Origin: Adiantum capillus-veneris
Taxonomy: Eukaryota; Streptophyta; Polypodiopsida; Polypodiales; Pteridaceae
Assembly: GCA_014529385.2 (NCBI GenBank)
Contig: CM043942.1
Coordinates: forward strand, 58,283,340-58,343,339
Reading direction: 5' to 3'
DNA length: 60,000 bases
The position numbers and the translations under genes were made by a program. Under the pieces are notes generated by a model. It saw only the letters and a program-made list of their open reading frames with translations. It searched no databases and was not told the DNA's origin. This document shows, one piece after another, positions 46,667-57,764 of the stretch (positions are counted from its first letter, which is position 1; the number at the start of each line of letters is the position of its first letter).

Positions 46667-47870
46667 CTCGCATTTTTAGCCATGACTTAAACCTACACCC
46701 TTTCCACTCCCAGCAACAGTGTGGGCTCTCGGCTGCAACTCTCATCACCACAATTTTAAAGCATCGAGAATCACTTAGGAGCCATGCATACTACATCATA
46801 TGTAACTTTGGTCCCATAGGTCATATTTGACCTCCGAGGACAATAATAAAATTTCAATCTCTCTCGCTCTGTGTATGTGTGTGTGTGTGTCACTCCAAAG
46901 ACGAGACAGACTGGCCAAAGCATATAGAGTTCTCTCTCGTGCATGCATTGGTTGCTGGGAAGAAGTTGGGGTCTTGTGTACCATTTTGTGTGTGCTTGTC
47001 TTAGAGATAAGGCAAGGTATCTTTCTCCATATATTTGGCATGTTAGAGCATGCCTTGGAGAACAAGGAGAAATGGGTACAAATCTTTGAATCCAAGTGTG
47101 TAAACAGACCTTTCAAATCTTGAATCCAAGTTTTTAGTATGTAAATGGATCCTGTCAGTGAGGAGCCAGAGCATCTTTTTGTTCTAGAAAAGCCTTTGTT
47201 TAGTTTGTAAATGGTCCCTTCATATACGCTTAAGACTTTTAGTTTCCAATTTTTTAATTTAAAATGCCAACATGAGACTTCAGATTGTTTGTGATATGTA
47301 ATTTGTGTGAGCACTTTTTAAACCTGGATACCACTATAACTTTTAAACAAAAGGAAACTCAGCTCTAAAACAAAACTGCTTTTAGAAAATACACAAAAGG
47401 GAATTGGGTCTCTACTTAGAAAAATGAGTTTTCTCAAGCACTGCCAAGATGCCTGAAGCTAGCTACACCCGAAAGCCAATCTTGTGGTTAGAGATTAGTG
47501 CCATTCATAATGAAATAATCAAGACCAATAAAAATAACTTAGTAGTAGGTAATAATGTAGAGAGGATGCACCAGAGTTTGATGAGCATTGAAATTTCCAT
47601 ACAAGAGAGCTCCTTGAAAGGATCGAGAGGAGCTAGAAGACAATTTGTGTGGCAAAACTCACCTAAATGACATGTGCATGTAGAGTTTCAGGACAAGCAC
47701 GCCCATCAAACAGCAACATACTGTACATGTCTTTGACCATGCACATAGTAGATGCTCTATGTGCAATGACATGGCTAAGCATTCCAACAGAAAGGACAAT
47801 CGACGCTCCCGACCTTATAAGAATAGGCAGTAGCATCTACTATGTACTCTACTACCAAACTGTATCTGAT

Positions 47871-47904
<34 letters not shown>

Positions 47905-48486
47905 CCACAAAAAAGAGAAAAGATCAAATGCAAAACATTTTGAACCATGCTCAAGTATATCTTTTCCAAAACGCTTTGCCATAGACTTCTTGCAGCAATA
48001 AAATATAAACAACTTTTCAAACACACAGCTCGATAGAGCATCATATCATGACCAACTAGGGCCAGACACTCTTTTCTTACAAAACAGAACTCAAAAGTAT
48101 GATCCGAGAGAGAGAGAGAGTTGGCTTTTACTCGAGTAAAGGCACTCAACTCCAACCCCATGAAGTATATAGAACATTCATGATGCTCTCTCATCTTCCA
48201 CCAAAGTGGAGCTCCTCCTAGGCAGAACCATTACATAAAAACTTGGATACATTTGTTTGTGACATCTTGCTGATGCACAGAGATCTCCAACTTCGTGATA
48301 CGGGATCGCAAAGCACCCATAGTACTGTATTGTGTGCGGGAAAAAACATACAAAAAAGTTTTTCGGACAGCATTACAAAAAAGTTTTTTGGACAGCATTA
48401 CAAAGCTTAGTTATACTGTCTCCATCTCAGTCACCTATGCTACGAGCACCTTTCTGTCGTACCTCTTCTATTCATTCCTAAAGCAT
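46667..48486. other. no gene seen; C-run and short duplications
   Basis: Continuation of the sequence into which gypsy-2 inserted. It holds a short (TG)n at 46872-46891, a C homopolymer of about 32 at 47871-47902, a GAGAGA tract near 48107 and a 25-bp direct duplication around 48352-48402 (units end TTTTTCGGACAGCATTA / TTTTTTGGACAGCATTA). No convincing ORF. Confidence 0.45.
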
Positions 48487-49770
48487 TCAGTTGTTATTCG
48501 TACGCGGAACTATAAAGAAGCTCCCAGACTGTTCTATTTGCTGAGCCTGCTTGTTCACATTGGTGATTATGGTTTGCAAATGCTTGCTGCCTTCCTCCTT
48601 GATATGATGTCCTCCTTGCTTGATCTGTTGGCTAATGCCTTTGAATTGCTCTTTAAAATGGTCACGGCGCCGCCGTCGCCGCCCTCCAAGATGCGAGTCA
48701 TTATGGCCAAGGCTGTGCTCGTGTGTGTAAGTGTCGTCGTCATCGGGGAACGATTCTACTATAGGCTCCGAATGATACGTCTCTATCAATGCCGTATCGC
48801 CGCCCATGTTAGTGATTGCATCAGCATCACCATTTTGAGCACCTTCATGATTGGCATCTGCATTGACGAGACCTGGAGTAGAATAGGAGGTTTCCAAGGT
48901 AACTGATGATGCATTATGTGTAGGATTATCCACACCCAAGGTATCTGCCAAAGGGGCGTATTCCGATGCCGCAAGTGGAAGGCTTTCATCAGGCGGCGGC
49001 CCATGGCCATGATGTGAGCTGCTATGGCCATGATGTGAGCTATCATGCCCATTATGTGAGTGCTTATGCTCATGGTGAAAAGGGCCATGGCCATGATATG
49101 AGCTGCTGTGACCATGGTGTGAATCATCATGCTCATCATGTGAAGCAACATGCTCGGGATGCGAATTACCAACGTCTTCATGTGAAGGGACATCATTCTG
49201 CTGTGAAGCCTCATTTCCTGTAGGGTAGATGTGAGGGGAGGGATGATACTGACCTGCTGTATAGCCATAGCCGGTTCCAAAAGGAGCTGGGGTCATCGGA
49301 GACTGAAGATGTATGAGACCTGATGTCGAAAAGGAGATGTCATTGATGAAGGGGACACGCAGAGGAAGCTCAGGGAGTGTTGTGCTTTTGTTAATCTCCT
49401 CTTCTTCGTGAGGACAAGCTCCCATATTGCTCGAAGGTGGGCTGGAGACCGGGGGTGCGATGACAATTTCAGAGACAGGTTTGCCTTCGTCCTCTGCAAT
49501 GACTGGGCTTTCGAGGTCGCTTCTCGAGTGTAAAGGAGGCTGAGGATCCTTACTTTTGTCAGAGGTGGGTAGATCTTGGCCGTGAAGAGGTGCCGCAGCT
49601 GAGCTTTGAGTGCATTCATTTGGATCTGGGGATGGCAATGCCTCCTTAGCTTGTCCTGCAGCAACAGTACAAGTAGTGGTTGAGCTAGAGGGGCGAGGCG
49701 GTGATGGAGGAGAAATTTGAAAGAATGGAAGACACTGCAGACAGCTTCTGCAAGGAGCAAGCAGATCCAT
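48487..49770 (-). CDS. histidine-rich protein with heptad repeats, unknown function
   Basis: Intact 427-codon ORF, TGA at 48487. The frame is open a further 108 codons upstream, but the first ATG is at 49770 (MDLLAPCRSCLQCLPFF), so that start is chosen. Residues about 20-150 are P/S/T-rich. Residues about 201-256 are eight 7-residue units of the form xxSHHGH, encoded by a 21-bp tandem repeat, so imidazole pairs are evenly spaced and metal binding is plausible. A short acidic run (DDDD) and a six-arginine patch (about 364-369) precede a polar, probably helical tail (FKEQFKGISQQIKQGGHHIK) ending NNN. No transposon motif, signal peptide or membrane span is clear. It is the only long intact frame outside a mobile element here. 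I do not recognise the family; expression is unproven. Confidence 0.6.
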   Translation of the reverse strand: MDLLAPCRSCLQCLPFFQISPPSPPRPSSSTTTCTVAAGQAKEALPSPDPNECTQSSAAAPLHGQDLPTSDKSKDPQPPLHSRSDLESPVIAEDEGKPVSEIVIAPPVSSPPSSNMGACPHEEEEINKSTTLPELPLRVPFINDISFSTSGLIHLQSPMTPAPFGTGYGYTAGQYHPSPHIYPTGNEASQQNDVPSHEDVGNSHPEHVASHDEHDDSHHGHSSSYHGHGPFHHEHKHSHNGHDSSHHGHSSSHHGHGPPPDESLPLAASEYAPLADTLGVDNPTHNASSVTLETSYSTPGLVNADANHEGAQNGDADAITNMGGDTALIETYHSEPIVESFPDDDDTYTHEHSLGHNDSHLGGRRRRRRDHFKEQFKGISQQIKQGGHHIKEEGSKHLQTIITNVNKQAQQIEQSGSFFIVPRTNNN

Positions 49771-51052
49771 AGCTGGAGTGGGTGCGTCAGTAACAAAGAA
49801 TGTGTGCGTGAGTGAGAGGGTGTGAAAGATGTGCCAGCAAGAGGCGAGGACAGATAAAAGAGGGTGGGATCTGGATCCGAAATCGTGTTTTCGCGGGCAG
49901 GCGACCGTGTTGGAGCTTTGTGCGTGTCCGTCCGTGTGGCCGTTTCTGTGTGCGCGTGTGTTGTGGTGGGTTCTTTTGAAGGTGGTCAAGAGAGAGAGGA
50001 GATAAGGAACACTTTCCTCTCTCCCATGTTTTTGTTTTTGGAGTCGGGTAGGGCACGTCCAGTCGCTCTCCTCACACACCAAAAAAGTGAACAAGAAGAA
50101 CGACCAGGACTATGCACCCAGAAACTGAAGGCAGACGCTTTTGTCACTAGTTTCCTCTGGACTGCGAGAGACCAGAATTATGTACACTCTTAGGGCGATG
50201 ACTGTTCCCTTAAGAGACCCATTTCGCCAACTTGATTTGGGCGTGACAAGGACCAAGTACCTCTGTTCAAAGGCCCAGGCTGCGGAACTTGCTTTCCTCT
50301 CTCCCATGCAACTTGTTGCCGCTTGTGTGACTTTCTCTCTCCCCCCCCCCCTCCCTCGCATAACGTAAAAGCGGAGGTTGTGCATGGAAACCGCTTTTTG
50401 TTGCTTTTGAATGGAGAACTTGAGTGTGAACGGCGTTAAAGGTGATAGGTTTCGAGTCCATAGCATGGAGAGCATATCAAGCGTGCAAGTCTAAGAGCAT
50501 ATAAGTGGGATGCATGTGTTGTAGGGACATTGAGAATAGCGGAATTAAGAGAACTATAGTGAGCATTTTTATGAGACTACTTTGAGAACATAGAGGGTGA
50601 ACTTAATTAGCGGTAGCAACATAACCATTATACTTAATTAACTTGGCATGAACAATACTTTTGCAAGAGAAAGAATTAGAGAACTTGACAACAGGTGATG
50701 ATCGAATTTATGTGGAGCAGATCGTCCTTCCAAAAGGCTTTTGTATTATAATCTATCCCATAGAGAGAGACTTGATACAATACAAGCTTTGTGTTCCTTA
50801 AGGCCTTGATGGTGCAATGAAGATAGAGAGCTTCATTCACCACAATTATGCACGTAACTTAGCTAAATGAAAGCATTAAATTATCTCCGGTCTCAGTCCC
50901 AAGACCTCAAACACCTTCAAAGGTGGAGAGAGCTAGCAGGAAATGAGGGTAGGGAAGAGGAATAAGAAACATTCATATGAAAAGAAATAGTTCTTCACTT
51001 ATCATCACTCTTCTTGCTTAGCATAGCATAATAGCATAGTAATGAAGATGGA
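49771..51052. other. upstream region of the His-rich gene, no further gene seen
   Basis: On the minus strand 49985-50000 is CT-rich, as in plant core promoters; no clear TATA box. A C-run lies at 50341-50350. The ORFs here look random. Confidence 0.35.
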
Positions 51053-51185
51053 GAAGATGGCAAGCTTAAGCATTGAAGCATGGATATTGGTTGGATTTGC
51101 ATTCTAGCCAAGAGTGTTGGTGTAGGCTCTCAACAAGCTTGGAGAAGGAGATGGAGTTCTTGCACTTTCACCAAGTGAGAATTAG

Positions 51186-51231
<46 letters not shown>

Positions 51232-51615
51232 ACAGAGAGAGAGAGAGTATACCCCCCAAGCACACCCCCAGCTTGCTTTGGTCAATCCATCCTTGTAGCT
51301 CATGCTTGCATTTGATTGGACCCATGTAATCCTAGCCAATCACATGCATAAAGGGCTTGAAAAATGCTTTAAACAAATACTTAAATAACTAAATTGTCAT
51401 TGGACCCCTTTAGAGGTCAACCAAAACGCTTTAGGCACCGTATGAGGGCAACATGGGGAGAAACTTCACATGTGTCCTTGTTGCCTCTTTAGACTTGGCT
51501 TGCATGGAGTGAGTGTGTGTGTGTGTGTGTGTGTGTTCTCTCTCATGCCCCTACTTGTAGGGCTCGCCCCCCCTTGTATAGGGATGTGTTTGATTTTTTG
51601 GAACACCTCAAGCCG
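51053..51615 (+). repeat. dispersed repeat, copy B (see 1395-1955)
   Basis: Collinear with copy A, with a longer GT tract at 51189-51229 and a second GT tract at 51511-51535. Confidence 0.8.
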
Positions 51616-51724
51616 GGGGATATTTCCAGGCGAGCAAAGGGCTTTTTAGGAATCAAGTGAGCAGATTCCTAAAAATATTCTCTCTTCCTCCTTGTCAACT
51701 CTTTCGCCTTTTTCATATCTTTAT

Positions 51725-51728
<4 letters not shown>

Positions 51729-51795
<67 letters not shown>
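51729..51795. repeat. (GA)n microsatellite
   Basis: About 33 uninterrupted units. Confidence 0.95.
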
Positions 51796-51800
<5 letters not shown>

Positions 51801-51914
51801 AGGGAGGTTGAGACATAGACAAAGATTTAGGGTTTAGGGTAGTGAAAACAATAACATCCATTAATAACAGAAAGTTACATTTTATTGCACTTGCATTACA
51901 TAGGCAAGAAGAGT

Positions 51915-52260
51915 TCATCTTCTAGAAGGCCCGGTTTTAGGAGTAGATGTGTTGCATTCTTCAAGTGGCAAAAGAAGATTCACCACATTCCCTAGCTGCT
52001 GCGTCATTTCGTCCTCATCCTCCTCTGTGATGAGCCCAATCTTCTTTCAGCAAGAGAAAGCGAATTGTCCCTTCTCGACCAAGCTGAGTAATTAAGCTCC
52101 GCATATTGAGTTCCTTGCAGCAATGATAGAGGCGATACACATTGATTGTTGCCTTTAGAGCCTCCCTAAACTAGTCGGCTCCATACAACGCCTCTCCGTT
52201 GGGAATGGCTTCCATGGCATCCCACGCAGACTTGATTTTATTCTCAAGATAGTCGGCCAT
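51915..52260 (-). pseudogene. small broken ORF, unknown
   Basis: ATG at 52260 (MADYLENKIKSAWDAMEAIP), then NGEALYGAD, a TAG, FREALKATINVYRLYHCCKE and LNMRSLITQLGREGTIRF. After a one-base frame change it continues IGLITEEDEDEMTQQLG to a TGA at 51915. The composition looks like real, recently lost protein sequence, mostly helical. It lies downstream of the SWIM fragment on the same strand and may be another exon of that gene. I do not recognise the family. Confidence 0.45.
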
Positions 52261-52548
52261 CGTGAAAAGTAATAGAGGTGTGCAATGGAAGCTACTGGAA
52301 GCTTTCACAAAAATAGATCCAAGCAATGGTAATTTATAGACATTGTGCAAATATTATATTACTTTATTCACAATTTGACAAATAAACAACCATTTCCCAA
52401 ATTTGAAAAAAATTGCAAATCAATGTACCAAAATGTGGCCATCATAAGATAAAATTAGAAACTAGTACAGTTGTTCATTTTGTGAAGCATACTAAGAAAA
52501 AGTGAGAATTGACAAATGCTATGCATCCATGCCTGGATAGGTCCGCGT

Positions 52549-53491
52549 TCAGCTAAGTGCCCTGAAGATATCATCATCTGCCAGAATTGGTTCATGGATA
52601 AACATGTTCTCATTTTGGCTTAACCCTAGCACACGCAGATAAATAAAATACAAATGTTTGCATGCAAGATATGGTTTTTGCTTTGACACCCGTTCCATGA
52701 AGTCTGGATATGTGCATGATGGTTGGTTGCAAATACAAACTTTGTACATCCCAACATGACCATCTACATTTTGGTGTCTACTTTGAAGACCTCATTAACA
52801 CCATCTGCTGCACATATCTCTTCTACGACCTTCGCTCTCAGGGCTAGTGCTAAACTGATCTTGCGAGCAGCATCCTCGAAAATGGAAGTCCGATATCGTA
52901 CACGCACACCATCTTGCACTGCGGCTCTTGCACTGCCTTCAGGAGTGGATGTATCTTTTGACTTGAAAGGAGAGTTGGTCATATTTTGTGCAGGAGCAAC
53001 CGGAGTTACATTAGATGTTCCTTCTTTGCTGAGCTCCACTTGATACCCCCCTTCATGCAATATTTGCACCTCATCCTCCGATAGGTTGGTGCCCACATGC
53101 ACAGCCAAGTGTGTAGTGGATGCTGAGGCTGCGGCTCAATGTTCTGATCTACTATATGGCAATGCAAGACATGATCCGGACAAAACCAAAACCATTGACG
53201 CACCACAACATTTGGATTCTTTCGATATCCTTCAAAATATGGGGCCGGTATACCAAGGCTAGAACATGCAATACTGCATCCACACCTTCGTCCTCCTCTT
53301 AGCGTGTCGCTACATGTGACCCTACTACCTTGTGGAGTTCGATGTATGGCCCACATTGCCTCATTGACCCTGCACTCAACTACATACTGCCCACCAGAAC
53401 CTATACTTCGTTTTGGGGTTTGTGATATCCCTTCTTCTGCAAAGTTGATCTTACGTGGTCTTCCACACTTCTTGCGATCTTTGGTGACCGA
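52549..53491 (-). pseudogene. SWIM-like zinc-finger gene fragment cut by the CACTA element
   Basis: The minus frame begins at the CACTA boundary with KKCGRPRKI, an AT-hook-like motif, then YVVECRVNEAMWAIHRTPQG, CSDTLRGGRRCGCSIACSSL and VRQWFWFCPDHVLHC. A frame change near 53110 leads to NLSEDEVQILHEGGYQVELS and ISLALALRAKVVEEICAADG. A second near 52750 leads to YKVCICNQPSCTYPDFMER, YLACKHLYFIYLRVLGLS and DDDIFRALS. The end resembles SWIM domains of plant ubiquitin-ligase-like proteins, with CTCPDF altered to CTYPDF, and of MULE transposases. The 5' part is missing because CACTA sequence starts at 53492. Whether it was a host gene or a transposon gene is open. Confidence 0.6.
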
Positions 53492-53503
53492 CACTACAAG
53501 AGG
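53492..53503 (+). repeat. CACTA terminal inverted repeat, left
   Basis: CACTACAAGAGG; the partner lies beyond the window. Confidence 0.85.
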
Positions 53504-53560
53504 TACTTAATATTAGCGATGCTCGCAGTGCGACGCTCAAATGTGAAAAACCACGGCGTC

Positions 53561-53606
53561 GCTATGAGTGTCGCTAAGTTACAAGTAACTTAGCGATGCT
53601 CATAGC
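53561..53606. repeat. subterminal hairpin, 22-bp arms
   Basis: GCTATGAGTGTCGCTAAGTTAC and its near-complement with a 2-bp loop (two mismatches). Typical CACTA subterminal repeat where the transposon's own DNA-binding protein attaches. Confidence 0.85.
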
Positions 53607-53654
53607 AATGCCTATAGCGACGCCATCAGGGGTTTAAAAAATAACCGAGAGCGT

Positions 53655-53701
53655 CCGAAAACTCAGATCTCAGATCTGAGTTCTGAGATCTGAGTTTTCG
53701 G
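53655..53701. repeat. 47-bp palindrome with perfect 20-bp arms
   Basis: The arms are CCGAAAACTCAGATCTCAGA and its exact complement, with a 7-bp centre. AGATCT occurs three times. Confidence 0.95.
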
Positions 53702-53756
53702 CGCGCGCTCAAGCAAGCAAGGTAACACATGCTCTCCCTCTCTCTCTCTTTCTTCT

Positions 53757-53800
<44 letters not shown>

Positions 53801-53849
53801 AGAGGAAGGAGAGCTAGGTATGCTCCTTCCTTCCCCTCTTTCTCTCTCC

Positions 53850-53882
<33 letters not shown>

Positions 53883-53886
53883 TGTG

Positions 53887-53918
<32 letters not shown>

Positions 53919-54020
53919 CACATGCATAAACAAAAAATGCACACACACATGCATAAACAAAGAATGCACACACACATTGAGAGAGGAAAAGAGAGAGAGA
54001 GAGCATGCATAAACCAAAAA
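53757..54020. repeat. (AC)n, (CT)n and (GA)n tracts with a short duplicated phrase
   Basis: (AC)n at 53759-53796 and (GA)n at 53890-53919. Between and after them ACACACACATGCATAAACAAA recurs, a tandem unit of about 28-30 bp near 53920-54045. Frames here are repeat artefacts. Confidence 0.8.
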
Positions 54021-54054
54021 TGCACACACACATGCATAAACAAAGACGTTAAAG

Positions 54055-54410
54055 ATTAGGTTAGATGTAGACTTAGGTTAAATTATATTTAGGTTTATTT
54101 AAGTTAAATTAAATTAGATTTAGGTTTATTTTTAGTTAGATTTAGGTTTATTTACGTTAGATTTAGATTTACGTTATATTAGATTAGATTTAGGTTTATT
54201 TAGGTTTATTTACGTTAGATTTAGATTACGTTATATTAAATTAGATTTAGGTTTATTTACGTTATTTACCTGCTATTGAAGAGGGAAATGGCATAACCAA
54301 TCTACCACACTTGGGTGATAGAAAGGTTATACCATTTTCCTCTTTTTATTGTTTAAGATAAGGTTAGATTTAGATTTATGTTAGATTAGATTTAGGTTTA
54401 TTTTGAGTAC
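54055..54410. repeat. TTTAGGTTTA/TTAGATTTA-rich degenerate tandem
   Basis: Repeats of AGATTTAGGTTTATTTACGTT, with one period of about 55 bp visible between 54140 and 54260. A short hairpin at 54276-54345 (GAGGGAAATGGCATAACC pairing with GGTTATACCATTTTCCTC) interrupts it. It resembles but is not the plant telomere repeat TTTAGGG. Confidence 0.65.
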
Positions 54411-54436
54411 ACCGAAGGATTATACTGCCTACGCAT

Positions 54437-54682
54437 TTGAGAGTGGCCGGAGTCTCAGCCACTGCGTCGGATATGCTTAAGAGTGACTCGAACACTGCGT
54501 CGGGGTCATCTAGAGGCCTGGATGATGAGCATTCATTGGACAGGGTTGCTATAGTTCATGGGAGGGACATGCCAAAGAGATACGTCTACCTCATCAATCG
54601 TATGTCCGATGAGACCATTATGATCCCTAAGGGGAAGCAAGTGATGGGCCGCATACAACAGTTGTGTAAACAGGTTTTTTGA
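54437..54682 (+). other. 81-codon ORF, unknown
   Basis: Codes for MRVAGVSATASDMLKSDSNT through KRYVYLINRMSDETIMIPKG. It is not recognised, lies between the CACTA end and the transposase, and is possibly captured sequence. Weak support. Confidence 0.25.
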
Positions 54683-54759
54683 CACACTGTAGTCTGTCAT
54701 GGTCTCTTGGAGGGATCAGGATAAAGCCTCTAAGATTATCTTATTGCGACGTTGCATCG

Positions 54760-54990
54760 GGGATAATCCCTTCTTGATGCAAACTCTTGCTGCGTCACTT
54801 TGCTGCCATCACCTGTCTGGATTGGTCTTCCTCTCCTCCCTGATACCAGAGACGATGCTTGGATGAGACGCATGCACGACGACATAAGGAGAGGAGTGGA
54901 GGGGTATCAGGGAGGAGAGGACGACCAATCCAGATAGGCGGTGGCAACAAAGTAACGCAGCAAGAGTTTGCATCAAGACGGGATTATCCC
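54760..54990. repeat. 88-bp inverted repeat, 55-bp loop
   Basis: The left arm 54760-54847 and right arm 54903-54990 are complementary at 81 of 88 positions by hand count, with no indel. The arms begin GGGATAATCCC. The transcript would fold as a long hairpin. Confidence 0.93.
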
Positions 54991-55525
54991 ATCACCTGGG
55001 GAGTGGTGGTTGGGCTAGCTTCGAGGAGGATTTTGTCCCATCACTTGCGTCATGGATCGACGGGGTGGAGAGGTGAGAGTATTAAACTCTTGCATTGAAG
55101 TATTTGTATATGTGAGGCCCATTCACATCTACACAGCTAGTAGCCCCATTGGTATATCTTTTACCCTTCAATGGAGCGAATCACCACATGTTCAATTAGG
55201 TTAGATTTAATATTGAGTTTTTATATTAGAGTCTACCTTTGAGATTACAGTAAAATTAGATTTAGACGAACGGTGAAAAGATCTACTGTGAAAAGATGTT
55301 AAGATGCTGTGAAATGCTACAGCTAGAAAAGAGGCAAAGGGGTTTTGTCCACTACATGCAGTATCATGTAGACGTGGATGTGTAGATTTCTTGTACCCAC
55401 AAATATAGGCATTGACCAATAAAGACGAGATTATAACCCGGTGGTTCTCATGTCCGTTCAGCTCTAGACCGAGGTGTGCGGGGATTAGACATGACTAGAG
55501 AATGTGAGGTAGTTTACAGTGTGAA

Positions 55526-55572
<47 letters not shown>

Positions 55573-55636
55573 AAGACGAAGAATGCCAATAGAAGATTAA
55601 ATTTGTTGTCCAGGTTATAAGATTTTTACCCTCATT
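54991..55636. other. 5' region of the transposase gene; (GA)n at 55529-55569
   Basis: No ORF of note. A (GA)n tract of about 20 units ends 67 bp before the transposase start codon. Confidence 0.5.
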
Positions 55637-56169
55637 ATGAGTAGTGACGAGGATGTGGGGCCGTCCAATCGAAACACCTATCTCTCAAGGAGGGTCTTAT
55701 GTCCTTGTAATCATTGCAAGCATGTTGTGCGACGGACAAGACACGTTTCTTTGCAGCACGTTCACGAATTTGGCGAGTTCGATCCATCTATTATAGATCG
55801 ATTTGTTGCCAATTATAACTCGTCGGACTCTGGCGCTGGCCAACAGGCAACAATCTTGCAACCCAATAGACGTGTTTGCAGGCGCTTTGGTCAAGCAGCA
55901 TATGTGAGGCCACAAGATGTAGCCTCTAATAGCTCGAGGGATGATCATGCAGACCACATTCCCAACGAGGTAATGTTTGAGCCTGAGATTGATGAAATGA
56001 TCAAGACGATCATGGATTCAGAAAGGCTTATCTATGATGATATGAAAAGTGAAGCCGATACACCATAGTATAATGGAGCACGTGTGTCTAGGATGAAAGT
56101 GCTCCTGGTTCTTCTCAACATGTAGGCAAAGTTTGGATGGAGTGACACTAGCATCACAACGCTTTTCAG

Positions 56170-56264
56170 GTGATCTATTACAATTAGTTTACTTTAATAA
56201 AACTTTAAATGTATAATGATCAGATAGATTTTTACACAATTGTACCATTTTTTATATTGTGTAG
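56170..56264 (+). other. transposase intron 1
   Basis: TTTTCAG|GTGATC ... TTGTGTAG|ATTGCTC; restores TTLFRLLKEH across the junction. Confidence 0.75.
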
Positions 56265-57691
56265 ATTGCTCAAAGAGCACATACTACCAGCTGATAATGT
56301 GATGCCAGATTCCTGAGAGGAAGCAAGAGAGATTTTGCGAAACTTGGGGATGGATCACAATTTGATCCACGCTTGTCCTAATGACTCCATTCTTTTCAGA
56401 GCGGAATACATAGACATGGAGAAGTGTCTGAAATGTGATTCCGAGAGATATCGAGAGATCTCCATGGAACAAAAATTCCGTAAAAGGTTTTGCGATATTT
56501 TTCTCTGCTTCCTTGCATCAAGAATTTCTTCGAATGTAAGTCCATGGCCGCCCTAGCATCATGGCATGAGGAGAATAAATCTTCGGATGGTGTGCTACGG
56601 ATTCCTGCAGATTGCGCAGCCTGGAAACATATAGATGGAACATGGTCGGATTTTTCCAGGGAAGCTCGAAATTTGCGCTTAGGCCTTGCTATAGATGGCG
56701 TAAATCCATTTGTTCAAAGATCAACATCTTACAGTGTATGGCCCGTTGTCATCGTCAACTACAACATTCCCCCTTGGTTGACTATGAAGAAGGGGCACCT
56801 ATGGCTAAGCTTGATTGTGCCGGGGTGATATAAAGTGAAGAATATGGATGTGTATCTTCGTCCACTATTGGAAGAGCTACAACAATTTGTGGATTGGCAT
56901 AGAAGTGGTGGATATGAGCCGACACATAGGTCGACGGAATGCTTTGATCATAGGCATTCTAATGTGGACCATGCATGACTATCCCGGACTAACAGAATGC
57001 TCAGGTGATCTATTTACACTCCTCACTCTGACACTGTAAATCTTGGTTTTTCTCAAGCTGATCTATTATCATGTGTATACATGCAAGGCTTCAAACAAGC
57101 GGATACAGAGCATGTGTCACATATGGACCTAGACTGAATGCACGTAGGGCGCCCTCATTGAAGAAGCAAATCTACGAAGGTCATCAAGCATATCTTCCAG
57201 AGAATCATGTGTTACGCGACGGATTTTTGGGAAGAGAGCCACCAAGGATGTCTGCACAAGCATGGTTAGAGCAGAAGGAGATGTGTGATGACGGATTGCC
57301 CCCAGGGATGAAGAGACTATCTCTATGGTACGAGTTACCATACTGGCCCCGACTCATGATCAATCACTTGCTCAATCCAATGCACATATTCAAGAATGTG
57401 GGTAATCTACTATGGGACCATCTGACCGGCAAGAAAGATACTTTGGGAGCCAGAGTTGACCTTAGAAATGTGGATCGTATGGAGCAATATTGGCCGCAAA
57501 CAGCGTCCGATGGATCGATAAAACTCTCTAAAGCACCATGGATTTTCACAGGAGCCCAAGAACGCAAAGTAAAAGAGACCATTCGATCTTTGCGGACCCC
57601 CACTGGCATAATGCACTCTCTCCGAACGTGTTTTACTAAAGAAGGAAAGCCTACCGGTTTGAAGTCACACGACTGGCATAAAATGTGTCAG

Positions 57692-57764
57692 GTATGTTCA
57701 TAGTGGAAATTGTGTAACAAATTCGTGTGTGGACTTTAATATCATTGCTGCACGTGTTTTGCAG
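57692..57764 (+). other. transposase intron 3
   Basis: GTGTCAG|GTATG ... TTTTGCAG|TTTATT; joins DWHKMCQ to FILPVAIEGYL in frame. Confidence 0.85.

Noticed and set aside
46796-47314. 172-codon minus ORF
   Set aside because: No domain or codon pattern; GT repeats in frame; lies in unremarkable flank.
48295-48906. 203-codon plus-strand ORF
   Set aside because: It mostly overlaps the His-rich gene on the other strand and has no motif of its own.
54055-54410. Interstitial telomere repeat
   Set aside because: The unit is TTTAGGTTTA/TTAGATTTA, not the plant TTTAGGG repeat.
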